A stretch of DNA of 46,899 bases from Porticoccus sp. W117 (GCF_030341905.1 NZ_JATAAF010000021.1:1-46899), one strand, 5' to 3'. Counted from the stretch's first letter, positions 32,803 to 43,650 are shown. Notes: generated from the sequence alone by a model not told the origin. A program made the numbers and translations.

Positions 32803-33491
32803 TTCACCACTCCCACAGAGAGCGGTGAACGGCGGTTCACTGCGTACACCAGTGTCAGCACCAACAGGGAAAACAGCAACAAACCTGCCGCCAACCAGTG
32901 AGCTTGGGCGTATTCAAGTGCCTCCACCCGATCGTAAATGGCAATGGAAAGTACCTGGGTTTTGCCGGGGATATTGCCACCAATCATCAGCACCACGCCG
33001 AACTCCCCCAGAGTGTGGGCAAAGCCCAGCACAGCGGCAGCAATCACCCCAGGCCGCGCCATGGGCATGACCACAGACCAGAAACTGTCCCAGGGAGAAG
33101 CACGCAAAGTAGCCGCCACTTCCAATGGGCGCTGACCAATAGCAGTAAAGGCGTTTTGCAAGGGTTGCACCACAAACGGCAGGGAGTAAATGGCCGAACC
33201 AATCACCAGGCCAGGAAAACTGAACGCCAATTGCGCTCCCTCACCAAACAAAGAAACCAATGGGCCATTGGCGCCCAAAAGCAGCAACAGATAAAAACCC
33301 AATACCGTGGGAGGTAATACCAACGGCAGCGCCAGCAACGCTTCTATCAGAGGTTTACAACGCAAGCGGCTGCGAGCCAGCCACCAGGCCAATGGCGTTC
33401 CCACCACCAGCAACAAAACCGTGGTCACCGCGGCCAGTTTCAAGGTTAGCCAAATAGCCGCCAGGTCAGCAGGCGTGAGCCAATCCATCAT
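32799..33491 (-). CDS. modB: Molybdate ABC transporter permease ModB
   Basis: A 230-residue membrane protein with five or six hydrophobic helices ([38 protein letters not shown]) and the permease EAA-type loop ([25 protein letters not shown]). The [11 protein letters not shown] motif is typical of ModB. It overlaps modA upstream and modC downstream by 4 bp each, giving coupled translation of the whole transporter. Confidence 0.93.
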   Translation of the reverse strand: MMDWLTPADLAAIWLTLKLAAVTTVLLLVVGTPLAWWLARSRLRCKPLIEALLALPLVLPPTVLGFYLLLLLGANGPLVSLFGEGAQLAFSFPGLVIGSAIYSLPFVVQPLQNAFTAIGQRPLEVAATLRASPWDSFWSVVMPMARPGVIAAAVLGFAHTLGEFGVVLMIGGNIPGKTQVLSIAIYDRVEALEYAQAHWLAAGLLLFSLLVLTLVYAVNRRSPLSVGVVK

Positions 33492-34264
33492 GTATCTCCG
33501 GCAACTGGCAGGAGATAACCAAACTTGGCAATAACACTCTGCCCGGCAGGGCTTTTCAGATAACGAAGAAAAGCACTGGCAGCGGGATCATCGGATAACT
33601 GCACCGCCTGCTGTTCAATAGGGTCGTAAAGATCATTGGGCACTACCCAGTGGGAGCCGGGTATTTCGCCGTTGGCATTTTTCGCCAGAGTTTTCAGCTG
33701 AGATAAGGCCACAAAACCCAACTCCGCATTGCCACTGTGCACAAATTGAAAGGCCTGGTTGATATTTTCGCCCCTCAGTAACCGGCTGCTGTATTCACCT
33801 TGCAGAGCCGCTTTATTCTCCAACACCTGTTGCGCGGCACGACCATAGGGCGCCAATTTGGGGTTGGCAATGGCGAGGCGCTTGAACTCGCCAACATCCA
33901 GCACGCGGCCTTTGTCATCCACTGAATTTTCAGCGGCGCTCCACAATACCAATTGACCGATGGCATAACTGAAACGGCTGCCTTGCACCGCCCTGCCCTG
34001 CTGTTCCAACAGCTGTGGCCGACGACGGTCTGCCGCCAGAAAAATATCGAAAGGTGCGCCGTTTATAATCTGGGCGTAGTGTTTACCGGTAGAGCCAGCC
34101 ACCAAATTTATACGGTGCACACCGCGCTGTTCAAAATCCGCCTGCAACGCTTTCGCCGCCGCCATAAAGTTGCTGGCTACGGCGACGTCAATTGCCTGAG
34201 AAAAACAACTGACCGAACTCAACAGGCCAAGCAAAAAAGTGCCAATACGAACCAATGAAGCCAT
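33488..34264 (-). CDS. modA: Molybdate-binding periplasmic protein ModA
   Basis: A 258-residue solute-binding protein. A signal peptide ([20 protein letters not shown]) precedes [40 protein letters not shown] and [10 protein letters not shown], the ligand-loop motifs of ModA. It binds molybdate or tungstate and delivers it to ModBC. ATG 34264 is preferred over a TTG at 34270. First gene of modABC; no ModE-binding dyad is recognisable in the 100 bp upstream. Confidence 0.92.
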   Translation of the reverse strand: MASLVRIGTFLLGLLSSVSCFSQAIDVAVASNFMAAAKALQADFEQRGVHRINLVAGSTGKHYAQIINGAPFDIFLAADRRRPQLLEQQGRAVQGSRFSYAIGQLVLWSAAENSVDDKGRVLDVGEFKRLAIANPKLAPYGRAAQQVLENKAALQGEYSSRLLRGENINQAFQFVHSGNAELGFVALSQLKTLAKNANGEIPGSHWVVPNDLYDPIEQQAVQLSDDPAASAFLRYLKSPAGQSVIAKFGYLLPVAGDT

Positions 34265-34321
34265 TCCCAACCGCGTCTTTTAGAACAAGCATAACCGCTC
34301 TCAGGGGCAGATGAAATGCAT

Positions 34322-34352
34322 AAAAAAACCCCGCTGATCTCAGCGGGGTTTT
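34322..34352 (-). terminator. Bidirectional-type terminator between modA promoter region and small secreted gene
   Basis: A perfect 9-bp stem CCCCGCTGA/TCAGCGGGG (34329-34348) with a TC loop is flanked by seven A's on the left and four T's on the right. On the minus strand it gives hairpin plus seven U's, ending the gene at 34375-34686. Confidence 0.85.
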
Positions 34353-34374
34353 GAGTGCAGGATGTGTTCAGCAG

Positions 34375-34686
34375 TTAGACGCAGCAGCTTTCCAGGCTGG
34401 TGCGAATAGACGCTTTCAGTTGCTCCTGCAAAGCGACTGCGAATTCAGCTTCCAGAGTATCAAGCTCCAGAGCAACGCTGTTGTTCCAGTCAATGCTTTC
34501 TTGAATACTGGCATTGGTGTTTTCCAGCAGCTCAGTTTTCAATTCAGACTTCAGGTCATCCTGAGTCAGTACAAAACCAATGGTGGTGGTTTCAAAATCT
34601 GCCTTGCCATTTGCCAAAATGGTGTCGGCAAAAGCAGCGCCATTCAGGGCGAACAAAGCAACAACAGCGATCAGTAAATTTTTCAT
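34375..34686 (-). CDS. Small secreted protein of unknown function
   Basis: A 103-residue protein with a clear signal peptide (MKNLLIAVVALFALNGAAFA then DTIL) and a mature part that is mostly helical and acidic (DDLKSELKTELLENTNASIQ, LDTLEAEFAVALQEQLKASI), ending in ESCCV. The vicinal cysteine pair near the end is the only distinctive feature. I do not recognise the family. GGAG upstream supports ATG 34684-34686. It has its own terminator and is probably monocistronic. Confidence 0.7.
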   Translation of the reverse strand: MKNLLIAVVALFALNGAAFADTILANGKADFETTTIGFVLTQDDLKSELKTELLENTNASIQESIDWNNSVALELDTLEAEFAVALQEQLKASIRTSLESCCV

Positions 34687-34854
34687 TAGGTGCACTCCAA
34701 GTAAGTCAATTTAAGTGGTGCGCATTGTTACTGATGTCAATGTAAACTTGGTTTATCAGCCTGTTAAGTTGGGTAAAAAAATGTCAGGTTTTTGCCGTTT
34801 GGCGGTGCTTTTTTACCGCTTATTTTCGATTTGTGATGCAGTTCAAATTATTCA

Positions 34855-36315
34855 TCAAACCTTTGGAATTTCCGCCAGCGCGCCCTTCAGGTATTGCCAG
34901 AAACTGGCCACCGCCGGAATCGATACTTTTTCATCCGGCGAGTGGGCACCGCGAATGGTGGGGCCAAATGAAATCATGTCCCAGTTGGGGTAAATAGCTC
35001 CCAATATCCCGCACTCCAAACCGGCGTGAATCACACTGACTTTGGGTTCGTAGTCGAACAGTGCCTTGTGCCTTGCCACCATCATGGTGAGGAGCTCGGT
35101 ATCCATTTTTGGTGTCCAGCCAGGATAAGCGCCAGCGGTGTGCACGTCGGCACCCGCCAGGCGAAAACCGCTGGCGACGGATTCGGCCAAATCGTCACGA
35201 GCCGTGTCGCTGGCGCTGCGGGTCAGGCATTGCACATAAATATTGTTGTCGTCGTTGAATACCACCGCCAGATTGTTGGAAGTTTCCACCACACCTGGCA
35301 GAGAGCTGATCATACGGGTGGCACCATTGGGACAGGCGTAAACCGCCTGAATAAAACCCACCAGGTGGTCTTTACTAATCTGTTTTTCTGGTAACTCTGC
35401 TGGCGTCAGTGTGATGGCAAAACTGTCTTCAACCCCAGCCAATTCAGTAGCTACTACAGCCGCAAATTCTTCAACCCAGGCGGTAAACGCATCCGCCTGA
35501 TCAGCAGCAACTGTAATGCCGGTAAATGCCTCGCGGGGGATGGCGTTGCGCAAAGTGCCGCCATTAAACTGATAAACGCCGACACCAAAGCGTTCCACCG
35601 CAGTGCTCAGCAGGCGGTTGGTGATTTTATTAGCATTGCCGCGGCCATCGTTGATATTCAGGCCGGAGTGGCCACCCACCAGACCGCCCACATTGAGTTC
35701 GAAAGCCACGCTCTCGGCTGGCACTGGCTCGCTGACGTAGGGCAGCTTGATATTGACATCCACACCACCGGCACAGCCCACAAACAGCTCACCTTCATCT
35801 TCAGAGTCCAGGTTGAGGAGAATATCCCCTTGCAAAATGCCCGGCTGCAACCCCTGGGCACCGGTCATGCCCGCTTCTTCGTCGATGGTAAACAAGGCCT
35901 CAATAGGGCCATGGGCAATGTCAGTGGATTCCAGCACCGCCAGCATAGCGGCGCAGCCGATACCATTGTCCGCGCCCAGAGTGGTACCGTCAGCGGTTAC
36001 CCAGTCGCCTTCAATGTAGGCGCTGATAGGATCCGTAGAAAAATTATGGCTGGATGCGGCATTCTTTTGCGGCACCATATCCAGGTGGCTCTGCAGAATG
36101 ACCCCGCGACGATCTTCCATACCCGCTGTGGCCGGTTTGCGGACAATGACATTGCCTACTCCATCCACCTGGTTTTCAAGGTTATTGCGGGCGGCAAATT
36201 CCAGCACATAGTCCACCACTGCCTGCTCTTCCTTGGAAGGGCGTGGGCGATTGCACAATTCCTGAAAGTGGTTCCAGAGTTCGGTGGGCTGTAGTTGGGC
36301 GACGGGCTGGTTCAA
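34855..36315 (-). CDS. pepD: Aminoacyl-histidine dipeptidase PepD (M20)
   Basis: A 486-residue M20-family dipeptidase: LQSHLDMVPQKN, LGADNGIGCAAML, TIDEEAGMTGAQGL, NLDSEDEGELFVGCAGG and the late HAGLECGI give the metal-ligand and catalytic stations of PepD, which splits Xaa-His dipeptides such as carnosine. The start is TTG 36313-36315, preceded by CAGGAG seven bases away, so the unusual start codon is well supported. Length is as in E. coli. Confidence 0.95.
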   Translation of the reverse strand: MNQPVAQLQPTELWNHFQELCNRPRPSKEEQAVVDYVLEFAARNNLENQVDGVGNVIVRKPATAGMEDRRGVILQSHLDMVPQKNAASSHNFSTDPISAYIEGDWVTADGTTLGADNGIGCAAMLAVLESTDIAHGPIEALFTIDEEAGMTGAQGLQPGILQGDILLNLDSEDEGELFVGCAGGVDVNIKLPYVSEPVPAESVAFELNVGGLVGGHSGLNINDGRGNANKITNRLLSTAVERFGVGVYQFNGGTLRNAIPREAFTGITVAADQADAFTAWVEEFAAVVATELAGVEDSFAITLTPAELPEKQISKDHLVGFIQAVYACPNGATRMISSLPGVVETSNNLAVVFNDDNNIYVQCLTRSASDTARDDLAESVASGFRLAGADVHTAGAYPGWTPKMDTELLTMMVARHKALFDYEPKVSVIHAGLECGILGAIYPNWDMISFGPTIRGAHSPDEKVSIPAVASFWQYLKGALAEIPKV

Positions 36316-36439
36316 GGGTTGGCTCCTGACAAAGTAAGGGAAAATTTAAAGGCGGCTATTTTACTGGTGATCGCCACAAGCTGGCGACGTCATATCACCG
36401 ATAAACGTCAATCGTGGGCGTAAACTGAACAATACAAGA

Positions 36440-37192
36440 TCAACAGCTGAATGGAATTGGTTCGCTCAGGCGAATTTCTTCCGCACTCAGAGTAGCCCGA
36501 TAGGCCAACACTTCCACCCCGGCAGCAATGGCGTTGCGCAAGGTAGCACCGTACTCCGGGTCAATGTCATCAGCGGGCATCACCCGTTCAATACCGGTGT
36601 GCTGCACACAATAGAACAGCACCGCCCGTTGCCCCTGTTGAGCCATGGCGGCCAGTTCGCGCAGGTGCTTGCTGCCACGGGTGCTGACGGAATCCGGAAA
36701 CAAACCCAGGCCCTCGCCCATATGCAGAGTGACGTTCTTCACCTCCACATAGCAGACTTGACCGGGGTACTCTGGATGATCACTAAGCAGCAGATCTATA
36801 CGGCTGTTTTCTGCACCGTATTTCACTTCGCTGCGCAGCTGGCCATAGCCCTGTAACTCAGCCACAACACCCTGCTCAATGGCTTCGCGCACCAGGTGGT
36901 TGGGACGCCCGGTATTCACCCCGGCTTTGTGGCCACAGGGGGTGGTGGCGATCTCCCAGGTACAGGGGTATTTGCGCTTGGGGTTGTCGGAGCGGGAGAA
37001 CCAACAGGGGCTGCCCTCCGACAGGCAGTTCTTCATGGAGCCGGTATTGGGACAATGTATAGTGATCTGGTCACCGTTTCCGTCGCCCTTTCCATCACAC
37101 TCTCCATCACGAGAATGCAGTCGCACATCCGCCAGAAAACGCTTGTAGCGCTTGATCAGAGTGCCTTGTTCCAAGGGTGGTTTGAACTTCAC
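36440..37192 (-). CDS. sfsA: SfsA family DNA-binding/nuclease-fold protein with a Gly/Asp-rich insertion
   Basis: A 250-residue SfsA protein: [71 protein letters not shown]. SfsA has an OB-like N-terminal part and a PD-(D/E)xK nuclease-like fold; its role (sugar fermentation stimulation) is poorly defined. Compared with usual members, a segment [12 protein letters not shown] is inserted in the loop before ITIHCPNTG, encoded by imperfect GGNGAC-type repeats. The start is GTG 37190-37192. Upstream of dksA but divergent. Confidence 0.93.
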   Translation of the reverse strand: MKFKPPLEQGTLIKRYKRFLADVRLHSRDGECDGKGDGNGDQITIHCPNTGSMKNCLSEGSPCWFSRSDNPKRKYPCTWEIATTPCGHKAGVNTGRPNHLVREAIEQGVVAELQGYGQLRSEVKYGAENSRIDLLLSDHPEYPGQVCYVEVKNVTLHMGEGLGLFPDSVSTRGSKHLRELAAMAQQGQRAVLFYCVQHTGIERVMPADDIDPEYGATLRNAIAAGVEVLAYRATLSAEEIRLSEPIPFSC

Positions 37193-37305
37193 AGGGTATT
37201 CTCTCAGTCAAAGGCAGTAGTTTAGCGGCCACAGAGGAAATAACACTTGAAAATTTGCGCCCATCAATCTATAAACGGCTGTTTTTCAACCATCGGGGAG
37301 AGGTA

Positions 37306-37785
37306 ATGCCCACCACAGCCAAGAAAGCCGCACCGGCCAAGAAGAAGGCCGCACCAGTCGCCACGGCGATTTCACTGCACGGCTTTGAGCCCTACAAAGA
37401 GAAGAAGGGCGAGGAATACATGAACGAGAAGCAGCGCGACCACTTTAAAGGTCTGCTGCTGGCCTGGAAGCGCGAGTTGATGGAAGAGGTGGATCGCACC
37501 GTATCCCATATGAAGGACGAGGCCTCCAACTTCCCCGACCCGGCAGACCGCGCCACCCAGGAAGAAGAGTTCAGCCTGGAACTGCGCACCCGCGACCGCG
37601 AGCGCAAACTGATCAAGAAAATCGACAGCACCATTGAGCGCATCGACCAGGACGACTACGGTTTCTGCGACCAGTGCGGCATTGAAATCGGCATCCGCCG
37701 TTTGGAAGCCCGCCCCACCGCCAACCTCTGTGTTGATTGCAAGACGCTTGATGAGATCAAAGAGCGTCAAATCACCGGTGGTTGA
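37306..37785 (+). CDS. dksA: RNA polymerase-binding transcription factor DksA
   Basis: A 159-residue DksA: Lys/Ala-rich N-terminal extension, then a coiled coil whose tip carries DPADRA (78-83, the DxxDxA needed in the secondary channel) and a C-terminal zinc finger C121-x2-C124 ... C142-x2-C145. It acts with ppGpp on rRNA and amino-acid promoters. I start at ATG 37306 with GGGAGAGG upstream. The N-terminal [12 protein letters not shown] tail is typical of DksA in many gammaproteobacteria. It is followed by a terminator and gluQ. Confidence 0.96.
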   Translation: MPTTAKKAAPAKKKAAPVATAISLHGFEPYKEKKGEEYMNEKQRDHFKGLLLAWKRELMEEVDRTVSHMKDEASNFPDPADRATQEEEFSLELRTRDRERKLIKKIDSTIERIDQDDYGFCDQCGIEIGIRRLEARPTANLCVDCKTLDEIKERQITGG

Positions 37786-37797
37786 TTGCCACTTGAT

Positions 37798-37830
37798 ACA
37801 CGGGGTGAACCCTCACCCCGTGTTTCTATT
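37798..37830 (+). terminator. Terminator between dksA and gluQ
   Basis: ACACGGGGTG and CACCCCGTGT (37798-37807 with 37814-37823) form a perfect 10-bp stem with a 6-nt loop, followed by TTCTATT. It sits between dksA and the gluQ start at 37834, so gluQ would be read only by transcripts that pass it. Confidence 0.8.
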
Positions 37831-37833
37831 CCC

Positions 37834-38670
37834 ATGCCTGCCTATATAGGCCGCTTTGCCCCCACCCCTTCCGGGCCGCTGCATTTCGGCTCTCTGGTGG
37901 CCGCTCTAGCCAGTTATCTTGACGCCAAACACCACAACGGCAGATGGCTGGTTCGCATCGACGATATTGACCCGCCCCGTGAAGTACCTGGCGCCGCCGA
38001 CACCATTCTCAGGCAATTGGAAGCCCACGGCCTGACCTGGGACGGCGAAGTGCTCTACCAAAGCGCCCGTAACGACGCCTACCGGGCTGCTTTAGACAAA
38101 ATGGACACTTACTCCTGTGATTGCAGCCGGCAAGCCATCAAAGTGATGGGCGGCCGCTACAACGGCCACTGTCGCCAGCGCCAATTACCACCGCCCGCTG
38201 ATTACGCCCTGCGCGTAAAAGTCGCACAACCCACAGAAATCGTTTTCGACGACCGTATTCAAGGCCCGCAACGCTGGCCCGTAAAAACCAATGGCAACGA
38301 CGACTTTATTGTCTGGCGCCGGGATGGCCTGGTGAGTTATCAATTGGCCTGCGCCGTAGACGACTTGTACCAAGGTATTACCCATGTTGTACGCGGCCAG
38401 GATTTGCTGGACTCCACCCCCAAGCAGCTCTACCTGATGCAGCAACTGGCAACCGGCAAAGCCATGCCCAACTATGCGCATATAAAATTAGTCATGGGGG
38501 AGGATGGGCAAAAGCTCAGCAAACAAAACCTGTCGCCGGCTATAGAAAAAGACGAAGCGGCAGAGAACTTGTATCGAGCCCTCTGCCACCTGGGGTTGCA
38601 ACCCCCGGAGGAATATCAATCAGCCCCTGTTGAGGCGCTTATCCAATGGGGAGTAGCTAACTGGTCTTAG
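37834..38670 (+). CDS. gluQ: tRNA glutamyl-Q(34) synthetase GluQRS
   Basis: A 278-residue truncated glutamyl-tRNA synthetase paralogue that charges queuosine in tRNA-Asp with glutamate. The HIGH-like HFGS in [12 protein letters not shown], the zinc site CDC...YNGHC and the KMSKS-like KLSKQN are all present, while the anticodon-binding domain is missing, as expected. ATG 37834 follows the terminator; translation from 37786 would run through it. dksA-gluQ is a conserved pair. Its stop overlaps the convergent peroxiredoxin stop. Confidence 0.94.
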   Translation: MPAYIGRFAPTPSGPLHFGSLVAALASYLDAKHHNGRWLVRIDDIDPPREVPGAADTILRQLEAHGLTWDGEVLYQSARNDAYRAALDKMDTYSCDCSRQAIKVMGGRYNGHCRQRQLPPPADYALRVKVAQPTEIVFDDRIQGPQRWPVKTNGNDDFIVWRRDGLVSYQLACAVDDLYQGITHVVRGQDLLDSTPKQLYLMQQLATGKAMPNYAHIKLVMGEDGQKLSKQNLSPAIEKDEAAENLYRALCHLGLQPPEEYQSAPVEALIQWGVANWS

Positions 38671-39239
38671 CCTTCAAACGCTTTGCGAGGCGCAGAAACT
38701 GAACCGGCGTCTTCGCCCTTGAGGTAAGCCAGCATGGTATCCGCATCGGACACTTCGAAGGGATCGGATTCGCAATTGTCCTCAAAACCCGCCTCCAGGA
38801 ACATCTTCTCGATATTGCCGTCATTGACCAGCATGGAATAGCGCCAGGAGCGCATGCCAAAGCCGATGTTGGACTTGTCTACCAACATACCCATTTTGCG
38901 GGTGAACTCGCCGTTGCCGTCTGGCAGCAGGAAGATTTTTTCGTTGCCCTGCTCGCGGCCCCATTTGAACATCACAAAGGCGTCGTTTACCGACACACAG
39001 ATAATCTCATCAACTCCTTGAGCCTGAAACTCCTCGTACAATTCCTCGTAGCGAGGCAGGTGATTGGAGGAGCAAGTGGGCGTAAATGCGCCAGGCAGGG
39101 AAAACACCACCACTTTCTTGCCGCCGAAAATATCCTGGGTGGTTTTGTCCTGCCAACGGAATGGGTTTGGCCCTTCCACAGACTCGTCGCGAACGCGGGT
39201 TTTAAAAGTGACGTTGGGCACTTGCTTGATGACAGACAT
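38667..39239 (-). CDS. Peroxiredoxin (Prx5-type)
   Basis: A 190-residue peroxiredoxin with peroxidatic Cys56 in [18 protein letters not shown]. Prx5-type enzymes reduce hydrogen peroxide or organic peroxides, usually with glutathione or glutaredoxin. No fused glutaredoxin domain is present; the C-terminal extension ([16 protein letters not shown]) lacks CPxC. I start at ATG 39237-39239 with GGAG upstream. No OxyR site is seen nearby. Convergent with gluQ with a 3-4 bp overlap of stops. Confidence 0.92.
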   Translation of the reverse strand: MSVIKQVPNVTFKTRVRDESVEGPNPFRWQDKTTQDIFGGKKVVVFSLPGAFTPTCSSNHLPRYEELYEEFQAQGVDEIICVSVNDAFVMFKWGREQGNEKIFLLPDGNGEFTRKMGMLVDKSNIGFGMRSWRYSMLVNDGNIEKMFLEAGFEDNCESDPFEVSDADTMLAYLKGEDAGSVSAPRKAFEG

Positions 39240-39364
39240 GGGTAACTCCATTAAAGGTGGCAAATTTGAGTGGCCACTATACCGCAAGGAGTGTTACTGA
39301 AAACCCTATAGTCGCCATATGCAAATTCAATCGCCAAACTACTCTCAAACAAATCACACGTCGC

Positions 39365-39454
39365 TGTCATCCTGAGGAGGCGCAGCCGACGTGAGGATCT
39401 CACAAGTTGCAAACTCTGAGATCCTCACGGCCACTGCGTGGCCTCAGGATGACA
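39365..39454. repeat. TGTCATCCTGAG palindromic repeat upstream of uvrA
   Basis: A 90-bp inverted repeat of the same family as 31647-31734: outer TGTCATCCTGAG/CTCAGGATGACA and inner GTGAGGATCTC/GAGATCCTCAC stems, with an identical right half. The rest of the 39240-39530 gap has no gene. Confidence 0.8.
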
Positions 39455-39494
39455 CCCCTGTGAATACAACCTCACACAGACTGCGCAAAAATTC

Positions 39495-39500
39495 TATAAT
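39495..39500 (+). promoter_or_regulatory. Possible -10 element of uvrA
   Basis: A perfect TATAAT lies 31 bp before the uvrA ATG. No good -35 is seen at 16-18 bp upstream, and no LexA box of the CTG-N10-CAG type overlaps it. Assigned on the -10 match alone. Confidence 0.4.
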
Positions 39501-39530
39501 GGCGGTTTTGCCTGCAGAGACCGCAAGCCA

Positions 39531-42353
39531 ATGGAAACCATTCAGGTACGGGGCGCACGCACCCATAACCTCAAGAACATCGACCTCGACATCCCCCGGG
39601 ACAAGCTAATTGTTATAACCGGCCTCTCCGGCTCCGGCAAGTCGTCGCTGGCGTTTGATACCTTGTATGCCGAGGGTCAGAGACGCTATGTGGAATCCCT
39701 GTCCACCTACGCCCGGCAATTCCTGTCGATGATGGAAAAGCCCGATGTGGATCATGTGGAGGGGCTCTCCCCCGCCATTTCAATCGAGCAAAAATCCACC
39801 TCCCACAACCCCCGCTCCACCGTGGGCACCATCACCGAAATTTACGACTACTTGCGCTTGCTGTTTGCCCGTGCCGGTGAGCCCCGCTGCCCGGATCACG
39901 ATCTGGAGCTGAAGGCTCAAACCGTTAGCCAGATGGTGGATCAGGTACTGGCCCTGCCAGAAGGCACCAAGTTGATGTTGCTGGCACCGGTGGTACGGGC
40001 CCGTAAAGGCGAACACGTACACCTGTTTGAGCAGCTGCGTCAGCAGGGTTTTATTCGTGCCCGTATCGATGGCGTGGTGGTGGATCTGGACGATGCGCCC
40101 AAGCTGGAAAAAAACAAAAAGCACAATATCGAAGTGGTGGTTGACCGCCTTAAAGTACGGGACGATTTGCAACTGCGTATTGCCGAGTCTTTTGAAACCG
40201 CCCTGAATCTGGCGGAAGGCCTGGCTGCCATTAGCTACATGGATGGCGAAGCAGACGACCAACTGTTCTCGGCCAAATTCGCCTGCCCGGTGTGCGACTA
40301 CAGCCTCACCGAATTGGAACCCCGGCTGTTCTCCTTCAACAATCCTGTGGGTGCCTGCCCCAGTTGCGACGGTCTGGGGGTGCGCCAGTTTTTTGATATA
40401 GACAGGGTGGTGCAACACCCGGAAGCCAGTATTTCCGAAGGCGCCATTCGCGGTTGGGATCGCCGCAACCTGTTTTACTACACCATGCTGGAATCCTTGG
40501 GGCAGCACTACGGCTTTGATATCGACACGCCTTTCAATAGCCTCAAACCCATTCACCAGAATGCCATTCTTTACGGCAGCGGCGATGATGAGATCGACTT
40601 CAGCTACGTGAACGATCGCGGCACCGTGTACAAGCGCACTCATGTTTTTGAAGGGGTGATCCCCAACATGGAGCGCCGCTACAGAGACACGGAATCCAAT
40701 ATGGTGCGCGAGGAACTGACCAAATACCTCAACACCCAACATTGCCCGGAGTGCGATGGCACCCGCCTGCGCCGGGAAGCGCGCAATGTGTTTGTGGACG
40801 GCAAAACCCTGTCCGACCTGACTGCCGTGCCGGTGGGCGAATCCTACGACTATTTTGAACACCTCGACCTGCCCGGCCGGCAGGGGGAAATTGCCGAGAA
40901 AATTATCAAGGAAATTCGCGAGCGCTTTCGCTTTCTGGTGGATGTGGGCCTCAACTATCTGACTCTTGATCGCAGTGCCGACACATTGTCCGGCGGCGAG
41001 GCACAGCGCATTCGCCTGGCCAGCCAGATCGGGGCTGGCCTTGTTGGCGTCATGTACGTGCTGGACGAACCTTCCATTGGCTTGCACCAGCGGGATAACG
41101 AGCGCCTGCTCAATACACTTACCCGTCTGCGCGATCTGGGCAACACCGTAATTGTGGTGGAACACGATGAAGACGCCATCCGCCAGGCCGACCATGTGAT
41201 CGACATCGGCCCCGGCGCCGGTGTGCACGGCGGCGAAGTTGTGGCCGAAGGGACAATGACAGATATCGCTAAAGCACCGCGTTCGGAAACCGGCAAATTT
41301 ATGTCTGGCGAACGCAAAATCGAAGTACCTGCCGAACGTACCCCTTTCGACAAAAAGAAAGTGCTGAAGCTCAACGGCGCCAGCGGCAACAACCTGCAAA
41401 AGGTAAATCTGGAAATACCTGTAGGGCTGTTTACCTGTGTCACCGGCGTATCCGGCTCCGGCAAATCCACTCTGATTAACGAAACCCTTTACCCCTTGGC
41501 GGCCACCGCGCTCAACAAAGCCACCACTCTCAAAGCCGCGCCGCACAAATCCGTCAAAGGGCTGGACCATTTCGACAAATGCATCGACATCGACCAAAGC
41601 CCTATTGGCCGCACACCGCGCTCCAACCCGGCCACCTACACCGGCATTTTCACCCCCATTCGCGAACTGTTTGCTGGCACTCAGGAAGCCCGCTCGCGAG
41701 GCTACAAACCGGGGCGCTTCAGTTTTAATGTGAAAGGTGGCCGCTGTGAAGCCTGTCAGGGGGATGGCGTCACCAAAGTTGAAATGCACTTTCTGCCGGA
41801 CATCTACGTGCCCTGCGACGTGTGCAAAGGCAAACGCTACAACCGGGAAACCCTGGAGGTTGTATACAAGGGCAAGAACATCCATCAGGTGCTGGAAATG
41901 ACCGTGGAAGACGCCCTGGAATTTTTTGAAGCGGTGCCAGTTATTGCCCGCAAACTGAAAACCCTGGTGGACGTGGGGCTGACCTATATCCGCCTGGGGC
42001 AATCCGCCACCACCCTGTCCGGCGGTGAGGCCCAGCGAGTCAAACTGGCCAAGGAACTCTCCAAGCGAGACACCGGCAAAACCCTGTACATACTGGACGA
42101 GCCCACCACCGGCCTGCACTTTCACGATATTCAGCAACTGCTGGATGTGCTGCATCGCCTGCGCGACCACGGCAACAGTGTGGTGGTGATTGAACACAAT
42201 CTGGACGTGATTAAAACCGCCGACTGGGTGATCGACCTGGGCCCGGAAGGGGGAAGCGGCGGTGGCGAAATTATCGCTATGGGCACACCGGAGCAAGTTA
42301 CCGATGTGCCCGGCTCACACACCGGGCGGTTTTTGGCGGGGATGTTGGGCTAA
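39531..42353 (+). CDS. uvrA: Excinuclease ABC subunit A (UvrA)
   Basis: A 940-residue UvrA, the damage-recognising ATPase of nucleotide excision repair. Two ABC modules are visible: Walker A GLSGSGKS at 31-38 and GVSGSGKST near 640-648, and signature LSGGEAQR in both halves. Zinc modules include [17 protein letters not shown] in the first half and [20 protein letters not shown] followed by CDVC in the second. The insertion domain region ([19 protein letters not shown]) is intact. A long open antisense frame (39780-42296) is a composition artefact. The stop lies 7 bp before the convergent duplicated-domain gene. Confidence 0.97.
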   Translation: METIQVRGARTHNLKNIDLDIPRDKLIVITGLSGSGKSSLAFDTLYAEGQRRYVESLSTYARQFLSMMEKPDVDHVEGLSPAISIEQKSTSHNPRSTVGTITEIYDYLRLLFARAGEPRCPDHDLELKAQTVSQMVDQVLALPEGTKLMLLAPVVRARKGEHVHLFEQLRQQGFIRARIDGVVVDLDDAPKLEKNKKHNIEVVVDRLKVRDDLQLRIAESFETALNLAEGLAAISYMDGEADDQLFSAKFACPVCDYSLTELEPRLFSFNNPVGACPSCDGLGVRQFFDIDRVVQHPEASISEGAIRGWDRRNLFYYTMLESLGQHYGFDIDTPFNSLKPIHQNAILYGSGDDEIDFSYVNDRGTVYKRTHVFEGVIPNMERRYRDTESNMVREELTKYLNTQHCPECDGTRLRREARNVFVDGKTLSDLTAVPVGESYDYFEHLDLPGRQGEIAEKIIKEIRERFRFLVDVGLNYLTLDRSADTLSGGEAQRIRLASQIGAGLVGVMYVLDEPSIGLHQRDNERLLNTLTRLRDLGNTVIVVEHDEDAIRQADHVIDIGPGAGVHGGEVVAEGTMTDIAKAPRSETGKFMSGERKIEVPAERTPFDKKKVLKLNGASGNNLQKVNLEIPVGLFTCVTGVSGSGKSTLINETLYPLAATALNKATTLKAAPHKSVKGLDHFDKCIDIDQSPIGRTPRSNPATYTGIFTPIRELFAGTQEARSRGYKPGRFSFNVKGGRCEACQGDGVTKVEMHFLPDIYVPCDVCKGKRYNRETLEVVYKGKNIHQVLEMTVEDALEFFEAVPVIARKLKTLVDVGLTYIRLGQSATTLSGGEAQRVKLAKELSKRDTGKTLYILDEPTTGLHFHDIQQLLDVLHRLRDHGNSVVVIEHNLDVIKTADWVIDLGPEGGSGGGEIIAMGTPEQVTDVPGSHTGRFLAGMLG

Positions 42354-42359
42354 CTTACC

Positions 42360-43469
42360 TTAGGTGTTTGGCAAGTTTTCGAGGCCAATGACTTGAGCGA
42401 GGCTTTGCAAAAACATGCCCACCCTCTCCTCCATCTGTGCGGCAGTACCAACAACCGTCACTTTTATGAACTGCCCCTTTTGGCCACGCATTAATGAGTA
42501 GCTCTTTATTTGACGACCATCCTTCATAGCAACCTTGTATGAGCGCTGCAAATAGTTGTTTGAAAAAAGAGTTTGATCACCTACTGTTTGAACCTCGCCA
42601 TGTGCCGCCCAAGCGGACATCTCGTTTTCATTGAGGCGAAACTGTTGATTTATCTCGGCACTATCAGCACCGCCTGGAATTTCTGTTAGCCCGGCATCAT
42701 AAATCCATAACTTGATCGATGTACCATGAATTCCGATATAAGATAGCTGGTAACCCCTACGGAGATCATCCGATTTGGCTTTACCTGCAAAGCGAAAATG
42801 CTGAGATAGCATTCGGGGAAACTGAAAGCCCGACTTATCATCACTATGTACTACTTTTGACCAACTCTTTGCTGCTTCTTCAACCCCCAAAGCCTCTGAG
42901 AGTACAATCATAAAACCTGAAACCCGCTCCTCCATTCTTGGCGATTTACCAGTAATTCGCACCTTTATGAACTTGCCATTCTGGCCCCGCATCAGGGTGT
43001 AATCTTTAATTCGAGCACCATCATCAGACTTCCCAATAATGGATATTTGAGAATAATCCGGCGACAATATAGGCGCCAAAATATTATTAGATATCTCTGA
43101 ATATTTCCCCGCCCCCCTGATACCTGAAATAACGCTCTTTAGCTCGTCACTAACAGGCTTACTGTGCCCGTTCTGGATATCGCTCCGTTTTTTATCGTAG
43201 ACATAAACAGTGATAGAGGTTCCTGTCAGATCAAAATAGCTAACGGTGTACCCCAGCCCTTCCTGTTCAAAAACATGCTTGTCATTAAAAAAGTAATAAC
43301 CAGTCAATGCTCTAGTAAATTTAAAACCGTTTTCCTTGTCATCAAAGGCCACTTCACTGGGGGAAGTCGTTGCCAATTTGGCTTTATCAAGCATTTCTTT
43401 GCTAGGGAGTGAAAAGGCTTGCCCGGATAAAAACAGACACAAAACAAAGACCGTTAATTTATTCATCAT
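42360..43469 (-). CDS. Secreted protein with two tandem copies of one uncharacterised domain
   Basis: A 369-residue protein with a signal peptide (MMNKLTVFVLCLFLSGQAFS). Residues about 42-195 and 209-362 are homologous: DDKENGFKFTRAL / DDKSGFQFPRML, LGYTVSYFDLTGTSITVYVYD / RGYQLSYIGIHGTSIKLWIYD, YTLMRGQNGKFIKVRITG / YSLMRGQKGQFIKVTVVG, and PRMEERV / AQMEERV. I do not recognise the domain. Predicted to be periplasmic. The ATG has AAAGGA upstream. Codon and base use is more AT-rich than in its neighbours, so it may be acquired. Convergent with uvrA. Confidence 0.78.
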   Translation of the reverse strand: MMNKLTVFVLCLFLSGQAFSLPSKEMLDKAKLATTSPSEVAFDDKENGFKFTRALTGYYFFNDKHVFEQEGLGYTVSYFDLTGTSITVYVYDKKRSDIQNGHSKPVSDELKSVISGIRGAGKYSEISNNILAPILSPDYSQISIIGKSDDGARIKDYTLMRGQNGKFIKVRITGKSPRMEERVSGFMIVLSEALGVEEAAKSWSKVVHSDDKSGFQFPRMLSQHFRFAGKAKSDDLRRGYQLSYIGIHGTSIKLWIYDAGLTEIPGGADSAEINQQFRLNENEMSAWAAHGEVQTVGDQTLFSNNYLQRSYKVAMKDGRQIKSYSLMRGQKGQFIKVTVVGTAAQMEERVGMFLQSLAQVIGLENLPNT

Positions 43470-43650
43470 ATATTCCTTTCTCCGTGATGGTTGGCCTGTT
43501 ACTCAAACAACTCGCAATCCAAAAACTTACCCTCAAAAATAAGTGATTTACCACTTACCAGTACCAATGTAGATTTGGTCTTCACCTTCCTATCATCTCA
43601 TTAGCAAGGAGCCTTTTCTTATAAAAAAGACTCCTCGCCACAACGAATAA

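Noticed and set aside
39471-39500. LexA/SOS box before uvrA
   Set aside because: The best candidate, CTG-N10-CTA, lacks the CAG half and the AT-rich core, so it does not meet the consensus.
39780-42296. 838-codon open frame antisense to uvrA
   Set aside because: It mirrors the codon structure of uvrA, has low-complexity His/Val/Gln composition and no recognisable domain. Typical of GC-rich coding DNA.
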